Assembly: GCF_039621805.1 (NCBI RefSeq)
Contig: NZ_CP155074.1
Span: forward strand, 620,001 to 684,000
Reading direction: 5' to 3'
Source of the DNA: Paraburkholderia sp. PREW-6R
Lineage (GTDB): Bacteria > Pseudomonadota > Gammaproteobacteria > Burkholderiales > Burkholderiaceae
Length of the DNA: 64,000 nucleotides
The position numbers and the translations under genes are program-made. Positions 1 through 8,728 of the stretch are shown piece after piece (position 1 is the first letter of the stretch; the number at the start of each line of letters is the position of its first letter). Below the pieces are notes generated by a model that worked only from the letters and a program-made list of their open reading frames with translations, had not been told where the DNA came from and did not search any database.

Positions 1-189
1 CAGCAGGCCGTCGACGCTCGCCAGCACATCCTCCGCGGACTGACGCTCGCCGAGCGCGGGCAGGAGCATGGCCAGCGCCTGCGAACCGTCGACGATCGCG
101 GTGATGTATTTCTCACCGACCACGTGCGACGGATGGACTCCCATCATGGTTCTGTCGGCGCTAATACCGACCAGGGGTTTGTTTCGCAT
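1..189 (-). CDS. puuD: Gamma-glutamyl-GABA hydrolase-like (PuuD family), 5' part only
   Basis: The first 63 codons of a class I glutamine amidotransferase-like hydrolase (peptidase C26 family); the rest lies beyond the left edge. The N-terminus reads MRNKPLVGISADR, followed by a GEKY...DGSQALAMLLPALG segment and ASVDGLL, the usual opening strand-helix-strand of PuuD-type proteins. PuuD releases GABA from gamma-glutamyl-GABA in the putrescine utilisation pathway. The catalytic Cys/His/Glu are not in the window, so activity cannot be judged. It is divergent from the PuuR-like regulator and near a PuuC-like dehydrogenase, which supports the polyamine assignment. The start is the ATG at 189. Confidence 0.8.
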   Translation of the reverse strand, partial: MRNKPLVGISADRTMMGVHPSHVVGEKYITAIVDGSQALAMLLPALGERQSAEDVLASVDGLL

Positions 190-332
190 AACGAATAGAC
201 GTGTGTGTTCCCCACGGTACGTGGCATGAACAACGTTAAACACAGCGCGGCACAATGTTGCGGCCGGACGCACAGCGTCAAGCCAGCAGGGTAGTGCGCG
301 TGGTTAAAGGGCGGGCCGTTCGATCATTCCGT

Positions 333-402
333 CAAGCGGCAAGCGACAAGCGACAAGCGGCAAGCGGCAAGCGACAAGCGACAAACGACAACCGACGAGC
401 GG
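333..402. repeat. Tandem heptamer repeat, about 10 copies
   Basis: Seven-base units of the form CAAGCGR run back to back. The first seven (333-381) are exact CAAGCGG or CAAGCGA; the last three (CAAACGA, CAACCGA, CGAGCGG) have drifted. It lies inside the puuD/puuR spacer and is non-coding as far as can be seen. Copy number is probably unstable between strains. Confidence 0.9.
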
Positions 403-1001
403 CATGCAGCAGACCGCAGGCGGCAGACGACAGCGCGCATGCAAGATCGCGCGGCTCGAAAGGGCGCGCTCACGCAGACGGACGGATCGAACGGTGAAAA
501 GAAGGGAGGCGCTACGGCAGTAACGACGCGACTTCATCCGTACGCACGGCGATAAAGGCGCGCGCAGAGATAGAGTTGTGACGTCGAACGGAACGGCGGG
601 ACAGGATCGTGAAGACAGACAGAAAGCGGCGGAACGCAAGGCTGCCGTTGCTGCCGTCGGCGATGGCGCCGTCAGTGCGAAGACAACTCGCCTGACTTCG
701 ATTCCATCTCACCAAAGGGCCTCGGACTCTCACGATTACACTCGACTGGCGACGTTGAAAGTATTGAACGGCCTGTTCGAAAATCGCGCGGGGCGTTTAA
801 AGAAACAGGACGCTGGGATGATCGCATGAACCGGGTCGAACTGGGTTCGTTGCGTCGGATAACACGTATTTCGTGCCGCGTGACGCCGGCATGACGATCG
901 CCTGTGAACCAGCATATACGAGCCAATAAAGCCGTCAAATCATTTTTTGAAAAGACGGATCAGGGCTTTCCCGAGGGTATGGCCGGACGGGGGTGCGGTG
1001 G

Positions 1002-1085
1002 GAATATTCGTTGCGTTGTTCATGCGAATCAGGATTTTTCAGGGTTTCCCCCAGCGGCGCGACAGCCAAAGTGATTAGAATATTC
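1002..1085. promoter_or_regulatory. Paired GAATATTC palindromes, candidate PuuR-like operators
   Basis: The 8-bp perfect palindrome GAATATTC occurs at 1002-1009 and 1078-1085, the second about 80 bases before the regulator start. Two such AT-rich palindromes in a GC-rich spacer upstream of an XRE regulator suggest autoregulation. This is inferred from position only. Confidence 0.35.
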
Positions 1086-1164
1086 AACACGTGCACGCAC
1101 GCAGGTGCCGCACTGATGCGCGCAAACACGCGCCACTATCGTTTCAAATTCAGAGAACCTAGCG

Positions 1165-1716
1165 ATGTCCATAGAAGTAGCCACGCGCCTGCAGTACATC
1201 CGCAAAAAGCACGGCCTGTCCCAGCGTGAACTGGCCAAACGGGCGGGCGTCACGAACGGCACGATCTCGCTGATCGAGCAGAACCGTGTGAGTCCGTCGG
1301 TCGGCTCGCTGAAGAAACTGCTCGAATGCATACCAATGAGTCTCGCAGAGTTCTTCACATTTGAAGTGGAGGTGGAGCGCTCGATCGTGTCGCGCCGCGC
1401 CGACATGCCGAATCTCGGTAACGAGCAGATTGAGTTCTATCTGGCGGGATCGAGCGTGAAAGATCGAAATATGGGCATTCTGCGCGAGGTGTATCAGCCT
1501 TTGTCGGACACCGGGCCTGAAATGCTCGCGCACGAGGGGCACGAGGGCGGCGTGGTGGTCAGCGGCCAGATCGAACTGACGGTGGATGGCGTGACGTGGC
1601 TGCTCGACCCCGGCGACAGCTATTACTTCGAAAGCCGCTTGCCGCATCGTTTTCGTAATCCCAGCGGGGAGCATCTCTGCGAGATCGTGTCGGCCAATTC
1701 GCCGCCGACCTTCTAG
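1165..1716 (+). CDS. puuR: XRE-cupin transcriptional regulator, PuuR-like
   Basis: A 183-residue regulator with an N-terminal helix-turn-helix (about residues 8-62, LSQRELAKRAGVTNGTIS... then VSPSVGSLKKLL) and a C-terminal cupin barrel (about 110-180, with HEGHEGGVVVSGQIEL and the LDPGDSYYFESRLPHRF motif). This is the PuuR architecture; in E. coli PuuR represses putrescine catabolism and putrescine relieves it. The gene is divergent from a puuD-like gene and lies 95 bases before an aldehyde dehydrogenase on the same strand, with which it may be cotranscribed. The SD before the ATG is weak. Other XRE-cupin regulators of amine or amino-acid catabolism look alike, so the ligand is an inference. 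Confidence 0.85.
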   Translation: MSIEVATRLQYIRKKHGLSQRELAKRAGVTNGTISLIEQNRVSPSVGSLKKLLECIPMSLAEFFTFEVEVERSIVSRRADMPNLGNEQIEFYLAGSSVKDRNMGILREVYQPLSDTGPEMLAHEGHEGGVVVSGQIELTVDGVTWLLDPGDSYYFESRLPHRFRNPSGEHLCEIVSANSPPTF

Positions 1717-1811
1717 TCTCTCCGCGTCAACGCGCCACGACGCCACGCGACGCGCCACCCGCAAGCAGTGAATGCCGGCGTGCGCCGTGCGCATAACAAT
1801 GAGGCATCCTG

Positions 1812-3302
1812 ATGAATAAGACTTTCGCTTTCTGGCAGGACAAGGCCGCTACGCTTTCCATCGAAGGCCGCGCGTTTATCGACGGCGAATACCGCCATGC
1901 CGCGAATGGCCGTACGTTCGATTGCCTGAGCCCGATCGACGGCAAGCTCCTTGCCAGGGTCGCGGACTGCGGCGCGGCCGACGTAAACGCCGCAGTCGCT
2001 GCCGCGCGCCGGGCCTTCGATTCGGGCGTGTGGTCCGGGCTCAACCCTCGCGCACGCAAAGCGGTGCTGCTGCGCTGGGCCGCGTCGATTCGCGAGCATG
2101 CCGACGAACTCGCACTGCTCGAAACACTCGACGCCGGCAAGCCGATCGCCGACACCACGACGGTGGATGTGCCAGGCGCGGCATACTGCGTCGAATGGTT
2201 CGCGGAAGCGATCGACAAGATCGGTGGCGAGGTAGCGCCCGCGGATCATCATCTGGTGGGGCTCGTCACGCGTGAGGCGATGGGTGTCGTGGCGGCCGTC
2301 GTGCCGTGGAATTTTCCGATTCTGATGGCGTCGTGGAAATTTGGCCCGGCGTTGGCGGCGGGTAACAGTGTGGTGCTCAAGCCGTCCGAAAAGTCGCCGC
2401 TTACAGCGATTCGTCTCGCGCAACTTGCGCTGGATGCCGGGATTCCGGCGGGCGTATTCAACGTGGTGCCCGGCGCGGGGGAGCCAGGCAAACTGCTGGC
2501 GTTGCATGAAGACGTCGACTGTCTCGCGTTCACAGGTTCGACGCAGGTCGGCAAGCTGATCATGCAGTACGCGGGCCAATCGAATCTGAAGCGTGTGTGG
2601 CTCGAACTCGGCGGCAAATCGCCGAATATCGTGTTGCCCGATTGCGCCGACCTCGACCGCGCGGCGAACGCGGCCGCCAGCGCGATCTTTTACAACATGG
2701 GCGAGATGTGCACGGCGGGTTCACGGCTACTCGTGCACCGCGATATCAAGGACGTGTTTATCGACAAGCTGATCGCGGCTGCACGCAGCTATACGCCGGG
2801 CAATCCTCTGGACCCGCAGACATCGATGGGCGCAATTGTCGATCACGTGCAGCTGGAACGCGTGCTGGGCTACATCGAGGCGGGCCGCGCCGAAGCAAAA
2901 TTGCTGTTAGGCGGCTCGCGCGTCAAGCAGGAAACGGGTGGCTTCTATATCGAGCCAACCATCTTCGAGATCGCGCCTGCAGGTGCAAAAGTGGCGCGCG
3001 AGGAAATCTTCGGACCCGTGCTGTCCGTGATCACTTTCGATACGGTTGAGGAGGCGATCAGGATTGCGAACGACAGCGAGTATGGGCTGGCCGCCGCCGT
3101 CTGGACTTCGAATCTGACCACCGCGCACGAGGTATCGCGCCAGTTGCGTGCGGGCACCGTGTGGGTCAATTGCTACGACGAGGGCGGCGACATGAACTTC
3201 CCGTTCGGTGGTTATAAGCAGTCGGGAAACGGCCGCGACAAGTCGCTGCATGCGCTGGAAAAGTATACGGAGCTGAAATCGACGCTGGTGCGGCTGCGCT
3301 AA
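1812..3302 (+). CDS. puuC: Gamma-glutamyl-gamma-aminobutyraldehyde dehydrogenase (PuuC-like ALDH)
   Basis: A 496-residue NAD(P)-dependent aldehyde dehydrogenase of normal family length. Visible are the cofactor-binding PWNFP segment, FTGSTQVGK, the general base Glu265 in LELGGKSPN, the catalytic Cys300 in GEMCTAGSR and the C-terminal EEIFGPVLSV. In the Puu route it oxidises gamma-glutamyl-aminobutyraldehyde to gamma-glutamyl-GABA, which PuuD then hydrolyses. A GAGG Shine-Dalgarno 7 bases before the ATG fixes the start. The PuuR/PuuD context favours PuuC, although related 4-guanidinobutyraldehyde or betaine-aldehyde dehydrogenases have the same motifs. Confidence 0.88.
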   Translation: MNKTFAFWQDKAATLSIEGRAFIDGEYRHAANGRTFDCLSPIDGKLLARVADCGAADVNAAVAAARRAFDSGVWSGLNPRARKAVLLRWAASIREHADELALLETLDAGKPIADTTTVDVPGAAYCVEWFAEAIDKIGGEVAPADHHLVGLVTREAMGVVAAVVPWNFPILMASWKFGPALAAGNSVVLKPSEKSPLTAIRLAQLALDAGIPAGVFNVVPGAGEPGKLLALHEDVDCLAFTGSTQVGKLIMQYAGQSNLKRVWLELGGKSPNIVLPDCADLDRAANAAASAIFYNMGEMCTAGSRLLVHRDIKDVFIDKLIAAARSYTPGNPLDPQTSMGAIVDHVQLERVLGYIEAGRAEAKLLLGGSRVKQETGGFYIEPTIFEIAPAGAKVAREEIFGPVLSVITFDTVEEAIRIANDSEYGLAAAVWTSNLTTAHEVSRQLRAGTVWVNCYDEGGDMNFPFGGYKQSGNGRDKSLHALEKYTELKSTLVRLR

Positions 3303-3426
3303 ACCTGCACCTGACTTTCGCGTGACCTTCGCGATGCTTGTGCGAGGGCTGCGCGGGGGCTGTGCGAGACGTTAGGCCAGCACGTTCGCGCCGTGGGTTC
3401 CGATCGCGGAAAGTCCACGGTGCGAA

Positions 3427-4446
3427 TTACTTCGCAAGCCGTGCGCGCACCGTGTATTCGCCTGGTTCGCCTTCGTCCTCGATCAGGTGGGCTTTCGACG
3501 TACTGAAGTCGGGCGGTATCGGCTCGACCGGGTAGCCGCGCTTCTCCCACGCGTCGAGTCCGCCCTTGAGCGCTTTCACCTGATGAATGTTCTTTTGATG
3601 CAACTGGCTGATGATCCGCTTGGCCGTAGCCTCGTTCGGACACACGCAGTACACGACGATCGGACGCTTGAGCAGTTCAGGATCGATGGGCTCGGGTGAG
3701 TCGAGGTCGAGCGGCAGCGCGCCCGCGATCCGGTGCGACTCGCGCGCGCGTACGCTGGCGGGACGCGCGTCAAAAATCAGCGGGGGTTCGTCGGACTTCA
3801 TGAGCCCATCGAGCTGATCCGGCGAAATGCGCACGTCCGCAAGCCAGCGGCGGAATTGCCAGCGCCGGATCCAGCGATACACCAGCACGACGACGAAGAT
3901 CACCGCAAACGCGTCGAAAATCGTGCCGCCATTGTGGCGCACGAGCAGCATCAACTGCACGATCTGGTCGTGCAGCGCGGCGCCGCCAATCACCCAGACG
4001 CACGCCCATAGCGTCGCGCCGACAAAATCCCATAACAGAAATACGCCGACATTGATCGCGGTGGTGCCAAGCAACGGCGCGGACACCAGTCCAAGGCCCG
4101 GCAAGAACTTCGCGACGGTCAGAATGGGCGCGCCGTATCGCTCGTATGTATTGCGAGCAACGCGCACAGTCGTGTCGAGCGAAAGAGAGAAACGCACCAG
4201 GTAGGTCAGCAGACGGCGGCCATACGCGCGGCCCGTAAAGAACCACAGCGAGTCGGCGAGCAGCGTGGCGGCCACTGCCGCGCAGACCACGCTTGCATAA
4301 GAGGTTTGCCCCATGGCGGCCATCGTTCCGCCGAGAATCAGCATCGGCGCAGCGGGAATCGGCAAGCCGAGCTGCGTAATGAGCACGCTCATGAAGACGG
4401 CCCACACGCCGAGCGATGGCGGAATAGCAATGGGGAAGTGCCACAC
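3427..4446 (-). CDS. DedA-family membrane protein fused to a rhodanese domain
   Basis: 339 residues from a GTG start at 4446; an AGGAG sits 7 bases upstream, which rules out the longer frame. Residues 1 to about 210 form the DedA/SNARE-associated domain with several membrane segments (GLPIPAAPMLILGG, and the F.GR.YGRR and KFLPGLGLVSAPL signatures). Proteins of this family are flippases or transporters needed for membrane homeostasis. After a last hydrophobic helix and a basic linker comes a rhodanese-like domain (about 225-325) with PLIFDARPASVR and an active-site region PIVVYCVCPNEATAKR, where Cys follows VVY as in active rhodaneses. It is convergent with the aldehyde dehydrogenase. The substrate of either half is unknown. 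Confidence 0.85.
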   Translation of the reverse strand: MWHFPIAIPPSLGVWAVFMSVLITQLGLPIPAAPMLILGGTMAAMGQTSYASVVCAAVAATLLADSLWFFTGRAYGRRLLTYLVRFSLSLDTTVRVARNTYERYGAPILTVAKFLPGLGLVSAPLLGTTAINVGVFLLWDFVGATLWACVWVIGGAALHDQIVQLMLLVRHNGGTIFDAFAVIFVVVLVYRWIRRWQFRRWLADVRISPDQLDGLMKSDEPPLIFDARPASVRARESHRIAGALPLDLDSPEPIDPELLKRPIVVYCVCPNEATAKRIISQLHQKNIHQVKALKGGLDAWEKRGYPVEPIPPDFSTSKAHLIEDEGEPGEYTVRARLAK

Positions 4447-4754
<308 letters not shown>

Positions 4755-5360
4755 ATGGCCACGCTACAGCCCATCAGCCGCTACCCCGTGCCCAACCCGG
4801 ACGAGTGGCCGCAGGACATTCGCGCCCGTATTCTCGAGGTGCAGGAAAAAGCCGGGTTCGTCCCAAACGTGTTTCTCACGCTCGCTCACCGGCCGGACGA
4901 GTTCCGCGCTTTCTTCGCTTATCACGACGCGCTGATGCTCAAGGAAGGCGGCCTCAGTAAAGGCGAGCGCGAGATGATCGTGGTGGCTACGAGCGCGGTG
5001 AACGACTGTCTGTATTGCGTGGTCGCGCATGGCGCGATTCTGCGGATCTACGAAAAGGCGCCCTTGCTCGCGGATCAGGTGGCCGTCAATCATCGCAAGG
5101 CGGAGATCACCGCGCGTCAGAAGGTCATGCTCGATTTTGCGCTGAAGGTATGCCGCGCGTCGGGCACCGTGGATGACGCCGACTTCCAGATACTACGCGA
5201 GCACGGCTTTTCCGACGAAGACATCTGGGACATCGCGGCAATCACGGCGTTTTTTGGTTTGTCGAACCGGATGGCGAATGTGATTTCAATGCGTCCGAAC
5301 GACGAGTTCTTTCTGATGGGACGCGTGCCGAAAGACGCGTCGGCGCCGCCGCGTCAATGA
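4755..5360 (+). CDS. Peroxidase-related CMD/AhpD-like protein
   Basis: 201 residues of the carboxymuconolactone decarboxylase fold, peroxidase-related subgroup. The redox motif is CLYC followed by VVAHGA (about residues 75-84), the CxxC...H arrangement of AhpD-like alkylhydroperoxidases; LSKGEREMIVVATSAVN precedes it. The role is probably thiol-dependent reduction of peroxides, though many members have no assayed activity. AAGGGAG lies 7 bases before the ATG. The striking feature is the CAGA microsatellite immediately upstream, which could make expression variable. The neighbours on both sides run leftward, so it appears to be a single-gene unit. Confidence 0.85.
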   Translation: MATLQPISRYPVPNPDEWPQDIRARILEVQEKAGFVPNVFLTLAHRPDEFRAFFAYHDALMLKEGGLSKGEREMIVVATSAVNDCLYCVVAHGAILRIYEKAPLLADQVAVNHRKAEITARQKVMLDFALKVCRASGTVDDADFQILREHGFSDEDIWDIAAITAFFGLSNRMANVISMRPNDEFFLMGRVPKDASAPPRQ

Positions 5361-5442
5361 GTGCAGCGGTGAGCGCGGCAGGGTGCCGGCGCATGAAGCG
5401 CGGCGTCAATCGTCCTCTGAGTGACGCCGCGTGCATCGCCGT

Positions 5443-6693
5443 TCAGGCGCTCACCGACTTTGAACCGGCACCGGGCGCGCTGAGCGCGCGGTCGTCGATC
5501 GGGAAATGCAGCATCGCGGCGAAGAGTCCGGCGAGGACCGTCGCTTCCCACAGCAGCGAATACGAGCCAGTCAGATCGAACACGAGGCCGCCGAGCCACG
5601 CGCCGAGGAACGAGCCGAGCTGATGACTCAGAAAGCACATCCCGAACAGCGTGCCGAGATGGCGCGTGCCGAATACTTTCGCGACGAGCCCGCTCGTCAG
5701 CGGCACGGTGCCGAGCCACGTCAGGCCCATCACCGCGGCGAAGATGACGACGGATGCGGAGGTCTTCGGCAGCACGAAGAACGTGCCGATCGTCGCGCTG
5801 CGAATCAGATATAGCCAGCCGAGCACATGATGCTGGCGGAAGCGTCCGCCGAGCCAGCCGCATCCCCAACTGCCTGCCATGTTGAAGAGTCCGATCAGCG
5901 CGAGCGCAGTGGCACCGAGGCCGAGCGGCATATGACAGAGCGTCAGATACTCAGGCAGGTGCGTGGCGATGAACGCAAGCTGGAAGCCGCACGTGAAAAA
6001 GCCCAGCGTCAGCAGCCGGTAACCGCGATGCCGTGCCGCCTGTGCAAGCACCTGACCAAGCGGCGCGGCGGGTGGTGGCTGAACCGGCGTGCCGACTTGC
6101 GGGCGACGGTCGAGCACCATGCCGAGCGGCGCGACGAGCAGCATGAGAAACGCAAGCGCGAGCAACGAAGCAGCAATGCCCGCGTGGAGCCTGACGCCTT
6201 GCGCGAACGGCACCAGCAGCACCTGGCCGGCCGAGCCGCCGGCGCTGACGAGACCCATCGCCACACTGCGCTTCTGCGCCGATGCGATCCGCCCGACCGC
6301 CGGCAGCACTACGCCAAAGGTCGTGCAACTTACGCCAATTCCGACCAGCAGTCCCATGCCGACGATCAGCGTTGCGCCGCCTGGCGCGACCGCCGACAAG
6401 CCGAGCCCTGCTGCAAAGGTTGTCGCGCCGAATGCGACGACGGGCGTCGAGCCGTACCGATCCGCGGCCGCGCCGGCGAACGGCTGCGCGAAGCCCCACA
6501 CGAGGTTGTGCAGCGCGATCGCAAATGCAATCAACGTGACCGGCAAGCCACGGTCGAACGAGAACGGGCCGATAAAGAGCCCGAAAGTCTGACGGATGCC
6601 CATTGCGGCGCTCAGAATGAGCGCGCCGGCAAGGATGACGAGTGTGGTCTGGTTGAAGGCGGGCGCGAAGCGCCTCGTGTGAGCTGTCGACAT
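5443..6693 (-). CDS. Major facilitator superfamily transporter
   Basis: 416 residues with about 12 hydrophobic segments. It starts LVILAGALILSAAMGIRQTF and has the loop 2-3 signature GAAADRYGSTPVV and a central loop around RRPQVGTPVQPPPAAP. The ATG at 6693 has AAGGAG nine bases upstream; a longer frame to 6792 lacks an SD and starts with non-membrane sequence. It resembles the monocarboxylate/anion-porter-like branch of MFS, but no substrate can be named. A GcvA-type LysR gene lies about 100 bases upstream on the same strand and may control it. Confidence 0.88.
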   Translation of the reverse strand: MSTAHTRRFAPAFNQTTLVILAGALILSAAMGIRQTFGLFIGPFSFDRGLPVTLIAFAIALHNLVWGFAQPFAGAAADRYGSTPVVAFGATTFAAGLGLSAVAPGGATLIVGMGLLVGIGVSCTTFGVVLPAVGRIASAQKRSVAMGLVSAGGSAGQVLLVPFAQGVRLHAGIAASLLALAFLMLLVAPLGMVLDRRPQVGTPVQPPPAAPLGQVLAQAARHRGYRLLTLGFFTCGFQLAFIATHLPEYLTLCHMPLGLGATALALIGLFNMAGSWGCGWLGGRFRQHHVLGWLYLIRSATIGTFFVLPKTSASVVIFAAVMGLTWLGTVPLTSGLVAKVFGTRHLGTLFGMCFLSHQLGSFLGAWLGGLVFDLTGSYSLLWEATVLAGLFAAMLHFPIDDRALSAPGAGSKSVSA

Positions 6694-6794
6694 GGTTCTG
6701 ATCTCCTTTGACACATGGTCGCAGCGGGCGTCCGATGCGGCAAAGGAAACGTGTTCGACGACAGGTGAGCGCGGCTCACCTGTCCAGTGCAAGG

Positions 6795-7745
6795 CTAACC
6801 CGCCGCGCTGCGCGGTGCCGTGTGGACGTAGCCTTGGGTTTGGGCTTCGACATGTTGCGCCTCGCTGATCAGCCAGCGCCGGAAGTCGAACAGCTCCGGT
6901 CTGCGCTCCTCATTTTCCGCGCTCACCAGCCAGTAGGCGGTGGTCGAGTCGATCGACGCGCGTGAGGCCTCCACCAGCGCGCCGCTTGCGAGATCGCGAT
7001 CGACCAGCGGTTTCCTGCCGAGCGCGACACCGAGACCCATGCTGGCCGCTTCGAACGCTAGCTGGATCGTATCGACGCGCAGGCCGTCGGTCGTGTCGAC
7101 GTCTTGCGCGCCGGTTGCCTCCAGCCACACCTGCCAGTCCTCGCTTGCGGCGTTCACGTGAATCAGCGTCGCGTGGCGCAGGTCGATTTCATCGTCGGCG
7201 CCGTGCAACGCATGTAGTTTTGCCCGATAAGCGGGGCTGCACACGGGCACGAAACGCTCACTGAACAGGCGCACCCAGCCGGTGCCTGCGACCGGCGCGC
7301 GGCTCAGGCGAATCGCAAAGTCGAAACCGTCGACGGGAAAGCCGACCTGGCGGTGCGACGTGTCCACGGTCACGTTCACGTTCGGCCAGCGTTCACGAAA
7401 CTCCGCCAGGCGCGGCAACAGCCAGCGCGACGCAAACGTCGGTGCGCAACTGACTGCCACCGGCCGGTTTGCGCGATGATTGGGCAAGCGCTGCGTGCCG
7501 ATGGCGATCAGCGAAAACGCCTCGGACACGTACGACAGATAGTCGGCGCCCGTCGCCGTGAGCGAAATGCCGCGCGGTTCGCGCACGAACAGTTCGACCC
7601 CGAGCGCCTGTTCGAGACCCACGATGCCGTGACTGATCGCACTCGGCGTGACGTTCAGTTCGGCGGCGGCGAGTTTGAAGCTCTGATGGCGGCCGGCGGC
7701 TTCGAAAAAGCGCAACGCGGGCAACGGCGGTAAGCGCAGCGGCAT
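6795..7745 (-). CDS. LysR-family transcriptional regulator, GcvA-like
   Basis: 316 residues from the ATG at 7745 (MPLRLPPLPALRFFEAAG). The winged helix (about 8-66) has the GcvA-type signature HQSFKLAAAELNVTPSAISHGI and LFVREPRGISLTATG. The rest is the two-lobed effector domain with the PVAVSCAPTFASRWLLPRL opening. It precedes the MFS gene on the same strand and is divergent from the DUF899 gene, so either could be its target. The effector is unknown. A GGGGA sits just upstream of the chosen ATG, and the longer frame upstream is low-complexity Arg-rich sequence. Confidence 0.9.
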   Translation of the reverse strand: MPLRLPPLPALRFFEAAGRHQSFKLAAAELNVTPSAISHGIVGLEQALGVELFVREPRGISLTATGADYLSYVSEAFSLIAIGTQRLPNHRANRPVAVSCAPTFASRWLLPRLAEFRERWPNVNVTVDTSHRQVGFPVDGFDFAIRLSRAPVAGTGWVRLFSERFVPVCSPAYRAKLHALHGADDEIDLRHATLIHVNAASEDWQVWLEATGAQDVDTTDGLRVDTIQLAFEAASMGLGVALGRKPLVDRDLASGALVEASRASIDSTTAYWLVSAENEERRPELFDFRRWLISEAQHVEAQTQGYVHTAPRSAAG

Positions 7746-7999
7746 GATGCATCCCCAAGGTCGGCGCGACGCGCGCCGTGCAGGTGCTGTGTCGGTACCC
7801 GCGCGCCGGTCGGCTGCGCGCGGTTCGGGTAAAGGATACCTTGCCGGGCGAACGCGTTCACGTGCGGATTTTTTGCGGGGCGAGGGCTGCACGGCGGCCA
7901 GCAAAAAATCGGGTTATTCATGTCGATTTCGGAGCCCGCCACGCGTCGACGTAGTGAAGGGGTGCCGTGCCCTTTCCCCAACCAACAAGGAGATTGCTG

Positions 8000-8728
8000 A
8001 TGACTGATCCGCAAATATCCGCACCGGCGCTCAAACCGGCCCGTGACCTCGCCGGATCGCCGAGCCGGTTCCCGGGTGAAAGCGCCGCTTATCGCCGCGC
8101 CCGCAACGAATTGCTGGCCGAGGAAATCGAATTGCGCCGCCACATCGAACGGGTGGCCGCGCAGCGCCGCGCGTTGCCGCCCGGCGGCGAGGTGCCGGAG
8201 GATTATCCGTTCGAAAGTGAAGCCGGGCCCGTCAAACTGTCGGATATGTTTGGGCCGCACGACACGCTGATTACCTATAACTGGATGTTCGGGCCGCGGC
8301 GCACCCGGCCGTGTCCAATGTGCAGTTCGCTGCTGGCCGCCTACGACGGTGAAGTGCCCGATATCCTGCAACGGGTCGGATTCGCGGTGATTGGCCGCGC
8401 GCCGATCGACAGACTCGTGGCGTTCAAGCAGGAGCGGGGCTGGCGTTATCTGCCGCTCTACTCGTCAGGCGGCAACACATTCAATCGCGACTACGCGGCG
8501 GAGGACCCCGATGGCGACGACAACCCGGCGTTAAACGTGTTCACGCGTTCGGGCGGCACCATCCGGCATTTCTGGGCCGAGGAAATGGGGCCGAGCACCG
8601 CTGACCCTGGACAGGACCCGCGCGGCGCGCCTGATCTGATGCCGCTGTGGCTGCTGCTCGACAAGACGCCCGGGGGGCGAGGCCGCGACTGGTACCCCAA
8701 ACTGAATTACGACACCGCGGCCGCCTGA
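8000..8728 (+). CDS. DUF899 thioredoxin-like protein
   Basis: 242 residues of the DUF899 family, which adopts a thioredoxin-like fold. Characteristic blocks are the N-terminal ELLAEEIELRRHIERVAAQRR helix, YPFESEAGPVKLSDMFG, YNWMFGPRRTRPCPMCSS with a CPMC dithiol, and GNTFNRDY...PALNVFTR near the end. The CxxC suggests a redox role, but the function is not established. AAGGAG seven bases before the ATG at 8000 sets the start. It is divergent from the GcvA-like regulator, and its last 22 bases overlap the 3' end of the opposing GGDEF-EAL gene. Confidence 0.88.
   Translation: MTDPQISAPALKPARDLAGSPSRFPGESAAYRRARNELLAEEIELRRHIERVAAQRRALPPGGEVPEDYPFESEAGPVKLSDMFGPHDTLITYNWMFGPRRTRPCPMCSSLLAAYDGEVPDILQRVGFAVIGRAPIDRLVAFKQERGWRYLPLYSSGGNTFNRDYAAEDPDGDDNPALNVFTRSGGTIRHFWAEEMGPSTADPGQDPRGAPDLMPLWLLLDKTPGGRGRDWYPKLNYDTAAA

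Larger units (their letters stand above)
190..1164. other. Long divergent intergenic region, puuD/puuR
   Basis: 975 bases with no convincing gene. It must hold the promoters for the leftward puuD-like gene and the rightward regulator. It contains a run of heptamer repeats (333-402) and two copies of the palindrome GAATATTC (1002-1009 and 1078-1085). Short open frames here are repeat-driven or lack recognisable sequence. Confidence 0.6.

Noticed and set aside
224..262. A possible -24/-12 promoter (GGCACAATGTTGCGG)
   Set aside because: The GG and GC elements are 9 bases apart rather than 10, which normally abolishes sigma-54 promoter function.
255..829. Open frames of 60-110 residues in the puuD/puuR spacer
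   Set aside because: They are Arg/Ala-rich, read through or beside the heptamer repeat, lack SD sites and resemble no family.
7746..7904. N-terminal extension of the GcvA-like regulator
   Set aside because: The added residues are Arg/Pro-rich and precede the usual LysR start; the ATG at 7745 fits the family length.
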